In this document: in pieces, positions 8,772-19,673 of the stretch
How positions within the stretch are numbered: position 1 is the first letter of the stretch
How the letters are laid out: each line of letters begins with the position of its first letter
Assembly: GCF_011290485.1 (NCBI RefSeq)
Contig: NZ_CP048029.1
Span: forward strand, 2,180,501-2,244,500
Source: Caldichromatium japonicum
GTDB taxonomy: Bacteria; Pseudomonadota; Gammaproteobacteria; Chromatiales; Chromatiaceae
DNA length: 64,000 nt
Reading direction: 5' to 3'
Position numbers and translations under genes: made by a program
Notes under the pieces: model-generated
Database searches by the model: none
Told to the model about the DNA's origin: nothing
The model's input: only the letters and a program-made list of their open reading frames with translations

Positions 8772-9671
8772 TCATTTGCCGGCGAAACGGCTTGCGCTTT
8801 CGCTTTCCTCGCGATTGGGCACCAGCGCCTCATAGAGCGCCGAATAATCGCCCTCCCCCAGGCCCATGGCCTCTGCCCGATAGCAGGCCGAGGCGATCGC
8901 CTCGCTGAGTCCGGTCTCAAGCCCAAGCGCAGTAGCGGTGCGGGCAAAGAGGGCGATGTCCTTATGCAGGTGCTTGAGCGGGAAATTGGCTGCGCGATAG
9001 TCATGGGCCAGATAGTTGGCGAGCTTTTTATCGAACGTCTTGGCATAGAGTGCGCTTGTGCGCAGCAACCTCATGAACTGCTCGGTATCGATCCCCGCGC
9101 GGCGCACCAGCCCAAGGCTCAAGGCAAAGGTTGCGGTCAGACCCGCGATCAGCTGGTTCATGGCAAGCTTCAAGACGGCTGCCTGCCCCACGGCCCCAAT
9201 ATGCTGGGGATCTGGACTGAGGTCCAGAAACACGGGTTGCAGACGGGCGAAGAGCTCAGGGTCGCCCCCAGCCATCAAGATCAGCCGCCCCTCGCGCGCC
9301 TCGGGGAGACTCCCGAGTACAGGTGCCTCGAGATACCGCCCGCCCGCAGCACTGACCTGCCCGGCCAGGTCGCGGCTTTCGTTTGGACCGATGGTGCCCA
9401 TCTGGACTAAGACCTTGTCCATAAGTTCAGGCGGTTCGCCATGATCAAAGAGGGTCTCGCGGATCGCTGCGGCGTCGCTGAGCAGCAATAGCGCAAGCTC
9501 GCTTGCTGCAACCGCCTCGGCGGGGCTGGAGGCCAATTCCAGGCCGCGTTGTCTTGCGCCCTCGGCGCGCTCAGCCCCGCGGTTCCAGCCGATGACCTTA
9601 TGACCCTGGCGCTTGAGCCGCAAGGCAACCTCGGCGCCGAGTAAACCCAAACCTAAAACGGCGATCTGCAT
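8772..9671 (-). CDS. NAD(P)-dependent beta-hydroxyacid dehydrogenase family protein
   Basis: The 299-residue protein begins with the Rossmann motif IAVLGLGLLGAEVALRL, followed by GWNRG. Residues near 115-125 give the substrate-binding stretch YLEAPVLGS, and KLAMNQLIAGLTATF carries the catalytic-helix lysine of 3-hydroxyisobutyrate/tartronate semialdehyde reductases. Succinic semialdehyde or glyoxylate reduction is also possible within this family. The substrate cannot be decided from sequence. SD GGGGGAG precedes the ATG. It lies 68 bp downstream of aroE, with a repeat in the gap. Confidence 0.85.
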   Translation of the reverse strand: MQIAVLGLGLLGAEVALRLKRQGHKVIGWNRGAERAEGARQRGLELASSPAEAVAASELALLLLSDAAAIRETLFDHGEPPELMDKVLVQMGTIGPNESRDLAGQVSAAGGRYLEAPVLGSLPEAREGRLILMAGGDPELFARLQPVFLDLSPDPQHIGAVGQAAVLKLAMNQLIAGLTATFALSLGLVRRAGIDTEQFMRLLRTSALYAKTFDKKLANYLAHDYRAANFPLKHLHKDIALFARTATALGLETGLSEAIASACYRAEAMGLGEGDYSALYEALVPNREESESASRFAGK

Positions 9672-9691
9672 GGGCGATCTCCCCCAATCGA

Positions 9692-9746
9692 TAGGTGGGT
9701 AGGCGTTGCCTGCTCAGGCTTAGGTAGGCAGTGCGTACCCTAGGGT
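9692..9746. repeat. Imperfect palindromic repeat between aroE and the dehydrogenase gene
   Basis: GGGTAGGC...GCC is mirrored imperfectly by GGC...GCGTACCC, followed by the perfect 10-bp palindrome ACCCTAGGGT (9737-9746) that covers the aroE stop codon. The GCGTACCC core resembles the element at 7632-7682. It could be a dispersed palindromic repeat or an operon-internal mRNA hairpin. Confidence 0.4.
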
Positions 9747-10567
9747 TTACATTGCGTCCTGAGCTCGGCGATGACCGGCGCGGTATCTGGGCGCACCCCG
9801 CGCCACAGCCAGAAGGATTCTGCGGCCTGCTCGACCAGCATCCCCAGGCCATCGAGCGAGCGCTCGGCGCCCTGCAGCCTCCCCCAGCGGCAGAATGGTG
9901 TCACTTGGTCGCCATAGACCATGTCATAGACCCAGCCGCCTGGGGCGAGGCAATCCTCGGGCAGGGGCGGGAGCTCGCCGGCAAGACCTGCCGAGGTGGC
10001 ATTGATGATGAGGTCAAAGCGCCTGCCTGCAAGCCCATCAAACCCCATCCCCTCGATCGGCCCGTATGCCGCGCCCAGCCGGGCAAGCTCCAAGGACTTG
10101 GAGGGGGTGCGATTGACGACGGTCAGATGCGCCAGGCCCGTCTCGAGCAAGGGTTTGAGCACCCCGCGCGCCGCCCCTCCCGCCCCCACCAGCAGGATTC
10201 GTTGATCCCTGAATGTAAATCCGTGGTTCTGACAAAGATCGCGCACCAACCCAATGCCATCGGTGTTATCGCCGCGCAGCTGCCCATCGGGGAGCCGAAT
10301 GAGGGTATTGAGCGCGCCGGCAACTGCGGCTGCCTCACTGCGCTCATCGACCAGACTGTAGGCCTGTTCCTTGAAGGGCACAGTGACATTGAGCCCGCGC
10401 CCCCCTTCGGCAAAGAAACGCCTGACGTCTGCAGCAAAGTCAGTGAGTGAGCCCAATATCCGGTCATACACGATATCCTGGCCCGTCTGACGGGCGAATG
10501 CGGCATGGATCAGAGGCGATTTGCTGTGGGCGATCGGGTTGCCGATCACGGCATAGCGATCGGTCAT
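9740..10567 (-). CDS. aroE: Shikimate dehydrogenase
   Basis: AroE reduces 3-dehydroshikimate to shikimate with NADPH, on the way to aromatic amino acids. The 275-residue protein begins with YAVIGNPIAHSKSP (shikimate-binding SKS). It has NVTVPFKEQAY with the catalytic Lys, DNTDGIGLVRDL with the catalytic Asp, LLVGAGGAARGV (nucleotide loop), VNRTPSKS for NADP, and a C-terminal GLGMLVEQAAESFWLWRG. I use the ATG at 10567, one base after the ppd TGA (TGAgATG), with GGAG ten bases upstream. The near-zero spacing puts aroE in one operon with ppd, pcl and hemB. Confidence 0.95.
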   Translation of the reverse strand: MTDRYAVIGNPIAHSKSPLIHAAFARQTGQDIVYDRILGSLTDFAADVRRFFAEGGRGLNVTVPFKEQAYSLVDERSEAAAVAGALNTLIRLPDGQLRGDNTDGIGLVRDLCQNHGFTFRDQRILLVGAGGAARGVLKPLLETGLAHLTVVNRTPSKSLELARLGAAYGPIEGMGFDGLAGRRFDLIINATSAGLAGELPPLPEDCLAPGGWVYDMVYGDQVTPFCRWGRLQGAERSLDGLGMLVEQAAESFWLWRGVRPDTAPVIAELRTQCKP

Positions 10568-10568
10568 C

Positions 10569-13500
10569 TCAGCCAAACTCCGCGAAGGTCTGGTCTGGTG
10601 GAATGGGGCTCGACCAGAAATAGCCCTGACCCCAATCGCAACCTAAGGCAGCAAGCTGCTCGAGCTGGCGCGGTGTCTCAACCCCCTCGGCGATGACTTC
10701 TTTGCCGAGCGAATGGGCCATGGCGATCATGCCTGCAATCAGATTGCGATCATGGACGGTCTCGATCCCGCGCACAAAGTCACGGTCGATCTTGAGACTG
10801 TCGATCGGCAACTCGCGCAGATAAGCCATCGAGCTAAAACCGGTCCCGAAATCATCGAGCGAAAGCAGGATCCCAGCGTGGTTCAGGGCCCGCAAGGCCG
10901 ATTTCACCCCCACGGTCATCCGTAGGAGCATGGATTCAGTGATCTCAATCTCGATGAGCTCGGGCGGGATGTCAGCGGCATGCAAGTCTTTCAGCAATTG
11001 AAAGACGAAATCTGTTGACTCCAGATCCGCTGCTGAGACATTAATTGCCAACCGCACCTCGCCGCCCCCTTGGTTGAACCGCTGGGACAGCAACCGGATG
11101 GCAATGCGGAACACGGCCTTGGTGACTGCTTGGATCAGACCATTGCGCTCAGCCGCCGGGATAAAATCGCCTGGCATGATCAGGGTCCCGTCTTCGCTGC
11201 GCCAGCGCGCCAGGACCTCAAAGCGCGGGAGGTGAGTCTTGGCGCAGATGGGGAGCTGGGGCTGAAGCAGGATCTCGATCGCATCCAAGGGCGAGCGTCT
11301 CAATACCGCGCGGTCGATCTCGAGGCGCTTTAACGCCTGGGCCTCGAGCTCGCTGTTGAAATAGGCGACGCGGTTGCGCCCTGCCTCCTTGGCGCGATAG
11401 AGCGCCAGATCGGCCTTTTTCAACAGCTCGCTGGGGTCTGAATCCGGGTCGCCGATCGCCAATCCCAAGGAGCTGGTGACGCTGAAGGTGTCATCGCCCA
11501 CCAAGAATGGTTGGCGCATCGCCTCGACGATCTGCTCGACCTGGCTAAAAGCGGTGTCGGCATCGGGAAACAAGAGGGCAAACTCATCGCCTCCCAAACG
11601 GGCAACCATGGCCGATTGGGGCAGGGTCTTGGAGATACGCCGGGCCGCAGCACAGAGCAACAGATCCCCCTTGTCGTGCCCGAGCGTGTCATTAATCATC
11701 TTGAAATGATCGATGTCCATGAGCGCTACCCCAAAGGATCGTCCAGTATGCCGGCTCTGTTCGAGCAGATCGACGAGCGCCTCGCGGAAATGGGCGCGGT
11801 TGGGCAGACCGGTGAGCGCATCGTGCAGGGCCCGATAACGCATCTCCTCGCGCGAGCGTTGCAATTGATCACGCTGCTGGGCCAGGGAGAGGGCCAAACG
11901 TTCGTAATGGGCGGCATTGGCGACGATGACTTTCTGGATGAGACCCTTGAGAGCGTGCGCCGTTGCCAGGGCCACCAATGACCAGGGCAGCGAATGATGG
12001 GTGCGTTCCTCGCACCAGACGCGAAACTCACGGATCGGCCAGCCGAGGGGTCGCACGCTATCCTCGTCCGCAAAGGGCAAAGAGGCCGGATCAGCCCCCC
12101 AATTGACTGTATAACGTACCCGCCGCCGCCCGAAGACCAGGATATCTTCGCGCTGCTCATCGATGAAGATCGCCAGGACCCCAGCGAGCCGTTCGGGATA
12201 GGCAGCAGCGGGCTCGAAGTCCCCGGACAGGCAATCTGTATCCCACAGCGGATCAGGCCGGGTCTGCAAAAACGCCAAAAACGCCCGGGTCTCTTCAGGA
12301 CTGAGAGGAAGTCCCTGGCTAATGAAGACCGCCTGCTGGCGGTGAAAGATCTGGACCATGTCGGCGTCAACCAGCTCGCAGAGCTGCTGTTCCTTGCCGA
12401 TGAAGTTTTCCGGAAAGGGTAGTTTGATATCGACATTGCCGATGATGGCATTGACCCGCGCGATGCCGAGCTGATTGGCTAGATTGTGCTCGCGCTCCTC
12501 GAGCAAGGCGATGCGCTCGGAGAGATAGCCTCCGAGCTCGATCAGGCGCTGACGGGCATAGGCGGTGATGGGGTGCGGGGCGCGGTGATGAAAGATCACC
12601 AGACCCCACAGCTGCTCATCGCAGACGATCGATAGCGACATCGAGCCGTTCACCTTAAAGCGCTGGAGATAGTTGCGATGGATGGGCGAATGGGCGCGCA
12701 GATGGGCGATCCCGATATCGATCTGGTCGGGCGCAAGAGAACGGCTCAAGAGCGGGATATCCGAATGGTCGCGGCTAGGGGCATAGCGCATCGGGGTCTC
12801 GCGATAGAGTGCCCGCGCCTGACAAGGGATATCGGTCGCCGGATAGCGTAGACCGAGGATCGATGGCCAAAGCTCTGGCTCGACGCTCTCGGCGATGACG
12901 ACCCCTGACCAATCGCCATCGAAGCGATAGATGATAACGCGATCGAACCCTGTGAGCTTGCGGAAGGATTCGACCGCGATCTGACAGACCTGCTTGATGT
13001 CTGCGCTCGTCCGTAAGCGCTGCTGAAAGGCGCTCAGATCAAAGCGTTGGATGATAAAATCAATCTCCATCTCATCGTAGTGCTCGATCTCCAGCAGCCA
13101 GCGCCCGCGCCAAAAGTGCAGACGCACGCTCAGACTCAAGCCGCCCGTGGGGCCCTTGAGCAAAAAGAATGACGGATAGAGCATCGATGACGCATCGGTC
13201 GCCAGGGCGGCATGGAGCTCGGGCGCCTCGGACTCGGCAAAGAGTTCGCTCAATGGCCGATCGAGAAGCTCCTCGGGGGCGCGCTCGAGATACATCTCGG
13301 TATTGGCGCTACAGGCCAGGATGGTGTGGGTCGCCGGATCGACCACCAGCAAACAACCAAAGGACTGGATCGCACCGCAGGTGCTGATCGGCTCGCGGTC
13401 ACATTGCGAGAAATCAAACGAGATCGCCTTGACCATCCCCTCGCAAAACTTGCCCAAGATCAGCTCACGCGCCGCGCCCTCGTTGCGCGGCGGTAGGAAC

Positions 13501-13886
13501 TGCAAAGGCTGGATCAAGATCCAGTATTCATCCGGGCGCTCCGAGTCGCGCATATGGATGCGCACCTGCACCGGCTGCATATCGAAGTCAAAGACGAAAT
13601 CGAAGGTGGTCTGTAGATGTCCGGTAAGCACCCCGCGCTTAAACCGCCCATAAAACTCAGGGACCACGGTGCAAGGTGCCACCTCGGAAAAGAAATTGCG
13701 CCCCAAGACCTGCTCGACCTGGCGATTGGCGAACTCGAGCTGATAGCGGCTGTAGAACAGGATCCTGCCCTCCCGATCCACGCGGATCGCACCATAGGGG
13801 AGTCTCTCGAGCTCTTCCTCGCTGAGTTTATCCAGATCCTGGGGGATATGGATGTCGATGAATTCTTTGAGATCTCTCATCATCAT
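10569..13886 (-). CDS. ppd: PYP-bacteriophytochrome-GGDEF-EAL hybrid photoreceptor (Ppd)
   Basis: This 1,105-residue protein joins four modules. Residues 1-128 are a photoactive yellow protein domain with GRNFFSEVAPCTVVPEFYG; Cys72 matches the p-coumarate-binding Cys69 of Halorhodospira PYP and Tyr45 matches Tyr42. Gln49 replaces Glu46. Residues about 150-650 are a PAS-GAF-PHY phytochrome core: Cys162 (QCDREPI) at the biliverdin site, TDIP at 351-354, SPIHRNY at 400-406, FHH at 432-434. A GGDEF domain (765-769) lacks the RxxD inhibitory site. An EAL domain follows (EVL at 890-892, NVS, ITES, DDFGTG, AEGVE). It should adjust c-di-GMP in response to blue and red light. Three ATGs in a row start the gene; GAGG favours the second or third. 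It lies 22 bp after pcl. Confidence 0.95.
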   Translation of the reverse strand: MMMRDLKEFIDIHIPQDLDKLSEEELERLPYGAIRVDREGRILFYSRYQLEFANRQVEQVLGRNFFSEVAPCTVVPEFYGRFKRGVLTGHLQTTFDFVFDFDMQPVQVRIHMRDSERPDEYWILIQPLQFLPPRNEGAARELILGKFCEGMVKAISFDFSQCDREPISTCGAIQSFGCLLVVDPATHTILACSANTEMYLERAPEELLDRPLSELFAESEAPELHAALATDASSMLYPSFFLLKGPTGGLSLSVRLHFWRGRWLLEIEHYDEMEIDFIIQRFDLSAFQQRLRTSADIKQVCQIAVESFRKLTGFDRVIIYRFDGDWSGVVIAESVEPELWPSILGLRYPATDIPCQARALYRETPMRYAPSRDHSDIPLLSRSLAPDQIDIGIAHLRAHSPIHRNYLQRFKVNGSMSLSIVCDEQLWGLVIFHHRAPHPITAYARQRLIELGGYLSERIALLEEREHNLANQLGIARVNAIIGNVDIKLPFPENFIGKEQQLCELVDADMVQIFHRQQAVFISQGLPLSPEETRAFLAFLQTRPDPLWDTDCLSGDFEPAAAYPERLAGVLAIFIDEQREDILVFGRRRVRYTVNWGADPASLPFADEDSVRPLGWPIREFRVWCEERTHHSLPWSLVALATAHALKGLIQKVIVANAAHYERLALSLAQQRDQLQRSREEMRYRALHDALTGLPNRAHFREALVDLLEQSRHTGRSFGVALMDIDHFKMINDTLGHDKGDLLLCAAARRISKTLPQSAMVARLGGDEFALLFPDADTAFSQVEQIVEAMRQPFLVGDDTFSVTSSLGLAIGDPDSDPSELLKKADLALYRAKEAGRNRVAYFNSELEAQALKRLEIDRAVLRRSPLDAIEILLQPQLPICAKTHLPRFEVLARWRSEDGTLIMPGDFIPAAERNGLIQAVTKAVFRIAIRLLSQRFNQGGGEVRLAINVSAADLESTDFVFQLLKDLHAADIPPELIEIEITESMLLRMTVGVKSALRALNHAGILLSLDDFGTGFSSMAYLRELPIDSLKIDRDFVRGIETVHDRNLIAGMIAMAHSLGKEVIAEGVETPRQLEQLAALGCDWGQGYFWSSPIPPDQTFAEFG

Positions 13887-13908
13887 GTGCCTCGGGCAGA
13901 GATCCTTG

Positions 13909-16142
<2,234 letters not shown>

Positions 16143-16272
16143 TCACCTCGAATGCTCGCTCGCTTGGGTTCATCCCAGCGCTGTTTCAGGGGCATAAAAT
16201 AGCCCAAAGCCGCGCTGGATCTCCAGCCATACCCTTTAAGACCTCGTTCAACCCTAGGCCAGCAGGATCAAG

Positions 16273-16632
16273 ATGCCAACCCAGTCTTTGCCCCTGATCT
16301 TCGATACGCACTATGAATCCTTTCAAGAACAGGTCATCGCCATCTCGCACCAACAGCCGATCCTGGTTGACTTCTGGGCCGACTGGTGCGGGCCTTGCCA
16401 TGCCCTGGCGCCGCATCTCGAACGGGTGATCGGGGATCACGCAGGACAGATCCGCTTGGCCAGGGTCGAGGTCGATGAAGGCGAAAACATGCGCCTGGCT
16501 GGGCATTACCGCGTGCGCGGTTTTCCGACGGTGATCCTGTTTCAAGATGGTTTAGAACGCGGGCGCTTCAGCGGCGCGCGCTCGCATCTCCAGATCAACC
16601 ACTGGCTCAAGGAGCATCTCGTCCTCAAATGA
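16273..16632 (+). CDS. Thioredoxin family protein
   Basis: The 119-residue cytoplasmic protein has a complete thioredoxin fold signature: ILVDFWADWCGPC (about residues 30-42, active-site pair WCGPC), the cis-proline stretch RVRGFPTVILF and a C-terminal helix. It has no signal peptide. It is slightly longer than standard TrxA (108-109 residues) and diverges at the C-terminal glycine region (FSGARS), so it is probably an accessory thioredoxin rather than the main one. It stands alone, divergent from hemB. Confidence 0.9.
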   Translation: MPTQSLPLIFDTHYESFQEQVIAISHQQPILVDFWADWCGPCHALAPHLERVIGDHAGQIRLARVEVDEGENMRLAGHYRVRGFPTVILFQDGLERGRFSGARSHLQINHWLKEHLVLK

Positions 16633-16669
16633 CCGCGACCGAGGCCAGGAGAAACTCTGAAAGACCCTT

Positions 16670-16696
16670 GACCGTCATGCCGGCGAAGGCCGGAAT
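16670..16696. repeat. REP-like palindrome
   Basis: GACCGTCATGCCGG...GGCCGGAAT contains the perfect stem CCGGC-GAAG-GCCGG (16680-16693). Elements with GTCAT followed by a GC-rich hairpin and GGAAT are common dispersed repeats in proteobacteria. It lies between the thioredoxin gene and the transposon remnant, with no gene in the 140 bp to its right. Confidence 0.5.
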
Positions 16697-16840
16697 TTAA
16701 TCCTGAAAAATCAGTAAGATAACGAGATGGCGGATGCGTTGCCCGGAATCGACCAGCCCTTCCCAAGAGTCCTCTACGGAGCCAACCCTAGCATTACAAA
16801 CTGTGCGTGATAGTGGATAATTTTCCACATAGAAAGCACG

Positions 16841-17812
16841 ATGATGCGCACAGGCAAGGCGGCGAAGCGGCTTGGCGTCTCGGACAAGACCATTTGCCTG
16901 CCCAAGAGCGGTGAGGTCGCCATGACCGAGGCGTTGTGCTTCGATGGCAAGATTCTTGGTGCGACCGTTTCGCGTACTGCGGACGCTGGTTCGTCGCCAT
17001 TCAGGTTGAAGTGGCCGATGCTGCGTTCTATCGCAGGCGCATGAAACGACTGGTGTTGACCTGGGCGTTGAGGCGGCGGCCAGGCTTTCCAATGGCGAGT
17101 CTGTTGAATCTCCTCTGCGCTTCGTCGTCTCAGGATTCGAGGCAGACGCCTTTCCTGCAAGGTTGAGGCGGCCAAGGTCGGGGCTGGGTTTGCGCCAAGG
17201 GCCGGACTGGCAAAAGGCACGAGGCTTCCGATCTTGAAGAATCGAAGGAAATCCTCTGCGATGTTGGCAAGGCTGCACGCACGCATTGCCAATGTCCGAG
17301 CGGACTTCACACATAAGCTCACGACCCGGCTCTGCCGCGAAAACCAAGGGGTGGTGATTGAGGATTTGAACGTCAAGGGCATGCTGGCGAACGAACGGCT
17401 TGCCCGCGCCATCAGCGACCTGGGCTTTGGCATGTTCTGCTTGCAGATGGAATACAAGGGGAAATGCTACGGCGTCTGGTTGGTTTTAGCTGATCGCTGG
17501 GATCCGAGCAGCCGCCTGTGTTCGGTCTGTGGTTGGGAGAATGAGATGTTGGCGTTGAAGGATCGGGAATGGACGTGTCCTCAATGCGGCACGCGCCATG
17601 ATCGGGACATCAATGCCGCGCTCAATCTCAAACGGCTGGCAACCGCAACTGCCCTACCCGTGGCGAGTCCGTCCGGTAACGGCGGAGCTACAGCAGAGAG
17701 GGTCTCTGCCGTAGTCGGGAAAGTCACGCCTGTCAGAGACGAATGCGCTCCGCATTCGGGGCAGGAAGAGCACAGTGCGCCTGTTTGCGCACTTTACTTG
17801 AGAGCAGTTGCT
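16841..17812 (+). pseudogene. Decayed IS607-type transposon: TnpA start fused to a frameshifted TnpB
   Basis: The first 18 codons (MMRTGKAAKRLGVSDKTI) resemble the MerR-like N-terminus of an IS607 serine transposase. The frame then jumps into the middle of TnpB (LPKSGEVAMTEAL), so the rest of TnpA and the first third of TnpB are deleted. TnpB pieces follow in three frames, with breaks near 16980, 17048 and 17110: ATVSRTAD, RWFVAIQVEVADAAFYRRR, GVDLGVEAAA (RuvC-I Asp), then LKNRRKSS to VVIEDLNVKGM (RuvC-II Glu), the zinc ribbon CSVCGW...CPQCGTRHDRD and the usual VTPVRDE tail. The last piece has no stop and reads in frame into the next gene. GTGGA-TAATTT-TCCAC lies just upstream. Confidence 0.85.
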
Positions 17813-18337
17813 ATGAATCATATCGACCGCCTGTTGCACCGCCTTCGTCGTCTAGGCATCTGGGCGATTGCCATCTGGCTCGGGGGCAGCGGGCCTGTTC
17901 AGGCCCTGGCCCCTCTGATCGCCGCTGGCGAGCTCATAGGGGTCTCTGGACTGGAGATCGAAGGGCGGCGCTATGAGATCCGCTTCGCCGACGGCAGCTT
18001 CAATGCCCTTTATCCAGAGGGCTTCAGTGGCTATGGATCCTTGGCGCGCGCCGCCGCTGAGTCATTGCGCGCCGCAGGCAATGCCCTTACAGGCACGCCG
18101 CCCGCAGGCCGGTTACAGCTTGCCGGCTGCCGCTCGGCCCAATCCTGCACCATCTTGATCCCCGAGCGCTCCGCAGGCACTGTCCCGCAAGCACACCTAA
18201 GCCATGCGGTCGAGGCCATCTATGCCGGCGACCTGGTGCGTTCGGTACCCGCCGAGCTTTGGCCCTTCGACGCCGCCACCGATACCGGCGCCATGCCCGA
18301 CATGCTCTATGCCATCCTGACCCCGACTGGCGAGTGA
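17813..18337 (+). CDS. Secreted protein of unknown function
   Basis: The 174-residue protein has a signal-peptide-like N-terminus: HRLRRLG, then the hydrophobic IWAIAIWLGGSGPVQA, then LAPL. The mature part (IEGRRYEIRFADGSFNALYP, later AGCRSAQSCTILIPE with two cysteines) matches no family I recognise. I start it at the ATG at 17813, preceded by GAGAG. The open frame continues upstream into the TnpB remnant, so an annotation pipeline may report one false 367-residue fusion. The transposon end lies immediately upstream and has probably changed this gene's promoter. It is followed after 8 bp by a small membrane protein gene. Confidence 0.65.
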   Translation: MNHIDRLLHRLRRLGIWAIAIWLGGSGPVQALAPLIAAGELIGVSGLEIEGRRYEIRFADGSFNALYPEGFSGYGSLARAAAESLRAAGNALTGTPPAGRLQLAGCRSAQSCTILIPERSAGTVPQAHLSHAVEAIYAGDLVRSVPAELWPFDAATDTGAMPDMLYAILTPTGE

Positions 18338-18345
18338 GTCAAATC

Positions 18346-18537
18346 ATGTGGATGCGCATCCTCGCCATCCTTCTCATCCTCGGCGGCTGGGCCTTGGGAG
18401 GCACCCTGATCGCCTGGTGGCTCCTGCGCTCCGGTTTCGACACCATAACCGCCATCCTGCTCGGCGGGGTGGCGCCGCCCTTTGTGTTCTTCATCCTCAA
18501 CGCCCTGGTAGGTTCGTCGCGCCGCTCGGACCGCTAG
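18346..18537 (+). CDS. Small two-helix membrane protein
   Basis: The 63-residue protein consists almost wholly of two membrane segments (ILAILLILGGWALGGTLIAW and ITAILLGGVAPPFVFFILNA) with a basic tail (SSRRSDR). No family recognised. It starts 8 bp after the preceding secreted-protein gene and is probably co-transcribed with it. Its 3' end may overlap an extended reading of the convergent gene on the other strand. Confidence 0.55.
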   Translation: MWMRILAILLILGGWALGGTLIAWWLLRSGFDTITAILLGGVAPPFVFFILNALVGSSRRSDR

Positions 18538-18697
18538 ACGGTTCAGGACTGGCGCTGCCGCCCTCGACCTGGAGGCGATAGTCCATCCAAGCAATCCCAG
18601 GACAGCCATCTGACTGCGGGGCGAGTTCCAGGCGCTCGATCCACAGCGCCCCGCGACCAAAGCGGGCGATGCGCTCGAGGTCAGCGCCCGTCGCCGG

Positions 18698-19513
18698 CTA
18701 CGCCGGGGTGGCGAGCGTCTGCCCAACCTCGGGTGAAAAAACGAAGCGCCGTGGACTCTCAGGTCCAGACTCAGCCTCATAGGGCCTGCTCGCACAAGCG
18801 CTCGGGTCTTCCAGGAACTGCCAACCCTCGATCTCGCGGGGATTGGGGGCCCCATGCAGCGGCAGGGTCAGGCGCGCCAGATCGTCATCCCGCCCATCCT
18901 CATGCACGGTTAGCAGCCAGCCATTGGTCATCGGCTGCAAACAGACCCGCAGCCTCCCCGCGAATCGATGACAGCGCGCCGCATCGGCCTGGATGTGGCC
19001 CTTAAAGACCTCGGCAAAGGGGGGATAGTGCAACCGCTGGCGAAAGGTCTCCCAAGGCCAGCGTTGTAGCGCATCGCGGTCGATGGCCCCGATGACCTCG
19101 CTGTTTTCGACCTTCAGCCAATAGGCGCCGCAATGCGACAGGGCCCAGCCATTGCCCGGCTTGGCACCCACACCATTGAGCGCCATCACCCACTCGCTGC
19201 CCGGCATAAAGGGATCCACCGGCGGACGGCAATGCATACCGTCGCCCATCTGCACCACAAGGCCGCTATCAAGCATCCCGCCGCGCAACACCTCGAGGAC
19301 CTGGACCTCGATCGCCGGGGCTGGCTGGGTGCGTTGCCGCAGCACCCGGGCATGGATCACTAGGGGGACGCCTAGGGTGGCGACCGCAAGAAAAGGCCCG
19401 CCCCAGGCGCAGGAGCAAGCGGCTAGCGGCATCGGCAGACATACAGCCGCAAGACCCGCTGCAGCGAACAACCATCGCCAACTGTTCAGCCCCATTACCT
19501 CGCTCCTACCCAT
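18698..19513 (-). CDS. Secreted protein of unknown function with CSC motif; possible in-frame stop
   Basis: The 271-residue protein has an export signal (WLFAAAGLAAVCLPMPLAAC) followed by CSCAWGG. A CSC just after the signal, then a VIHARV strand and scattered cysteines, recalls TIMP/netrin-like domains, but this is weak. The start may be the ATG at 19513 or 19495. The frame ends at a TAG (18698-18700), yet the same frame continues downstream with coherent protein (ADLERIARFGRGALWIERLE, then CPGIAWMDYRLQVEGG) to a TGA at 18497. The TAG may therefore be a recent nonsense mutation or a sequencing error. Confidence 0.6.
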   Translation of the reverse strand: MGRSEVMGLNSWRWLFAAAGLAAVCLPMPLAACSCAWGGPFLAVATLGVPLVIHARVLRQRTQPAPAIEVQVLEVLRGGMLDSGLVVQMGDGMHCRPPVDPFMPGSEWVMALNGVGAKPGNGWALSHCGAYWLKVENSEVIGAIDRDALQRWPWETFRQRLHYPPFAEVFKGHIQADAARCHRFAGRLRVCLQPMTNGWLLTVHEDGRDDDLARLTLPLHGAPNPREIEGWQFLEDPSACASRPYEAESGPESPRRFVFSPEVGQTLATPA

Positions 19514-19673
19514 TGGCTCGGCCTAGACCGATAGCTCACATCCGGCCGCTGGCCGATTTCCAGGCGGTTTTCGGCGTTATCCGGGGTGCTGGTCTTAATC
19601 GAGCGTAGGCAGCAGGGAAGCGGCGGTTGACGTATGATCGGGCCAAGCCAACCAGAGATCCTTTAGCAGCACT

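Noticed and set aside
8646..9410. 254-codon plus-strand frame over the dehydrogenase and SOUL genes
   Set aside because: The opposite strand encodes clear Rossmann and SOUL motifs in this span; this frame has none.
17234..18337. A single 367-residue protein
   Set aside because: The first 193 codons are a TnpB C-terminal fragment; the rest has its own ATG, SD and signal peptide. I treat them as a pseudogene plus a separate gene.
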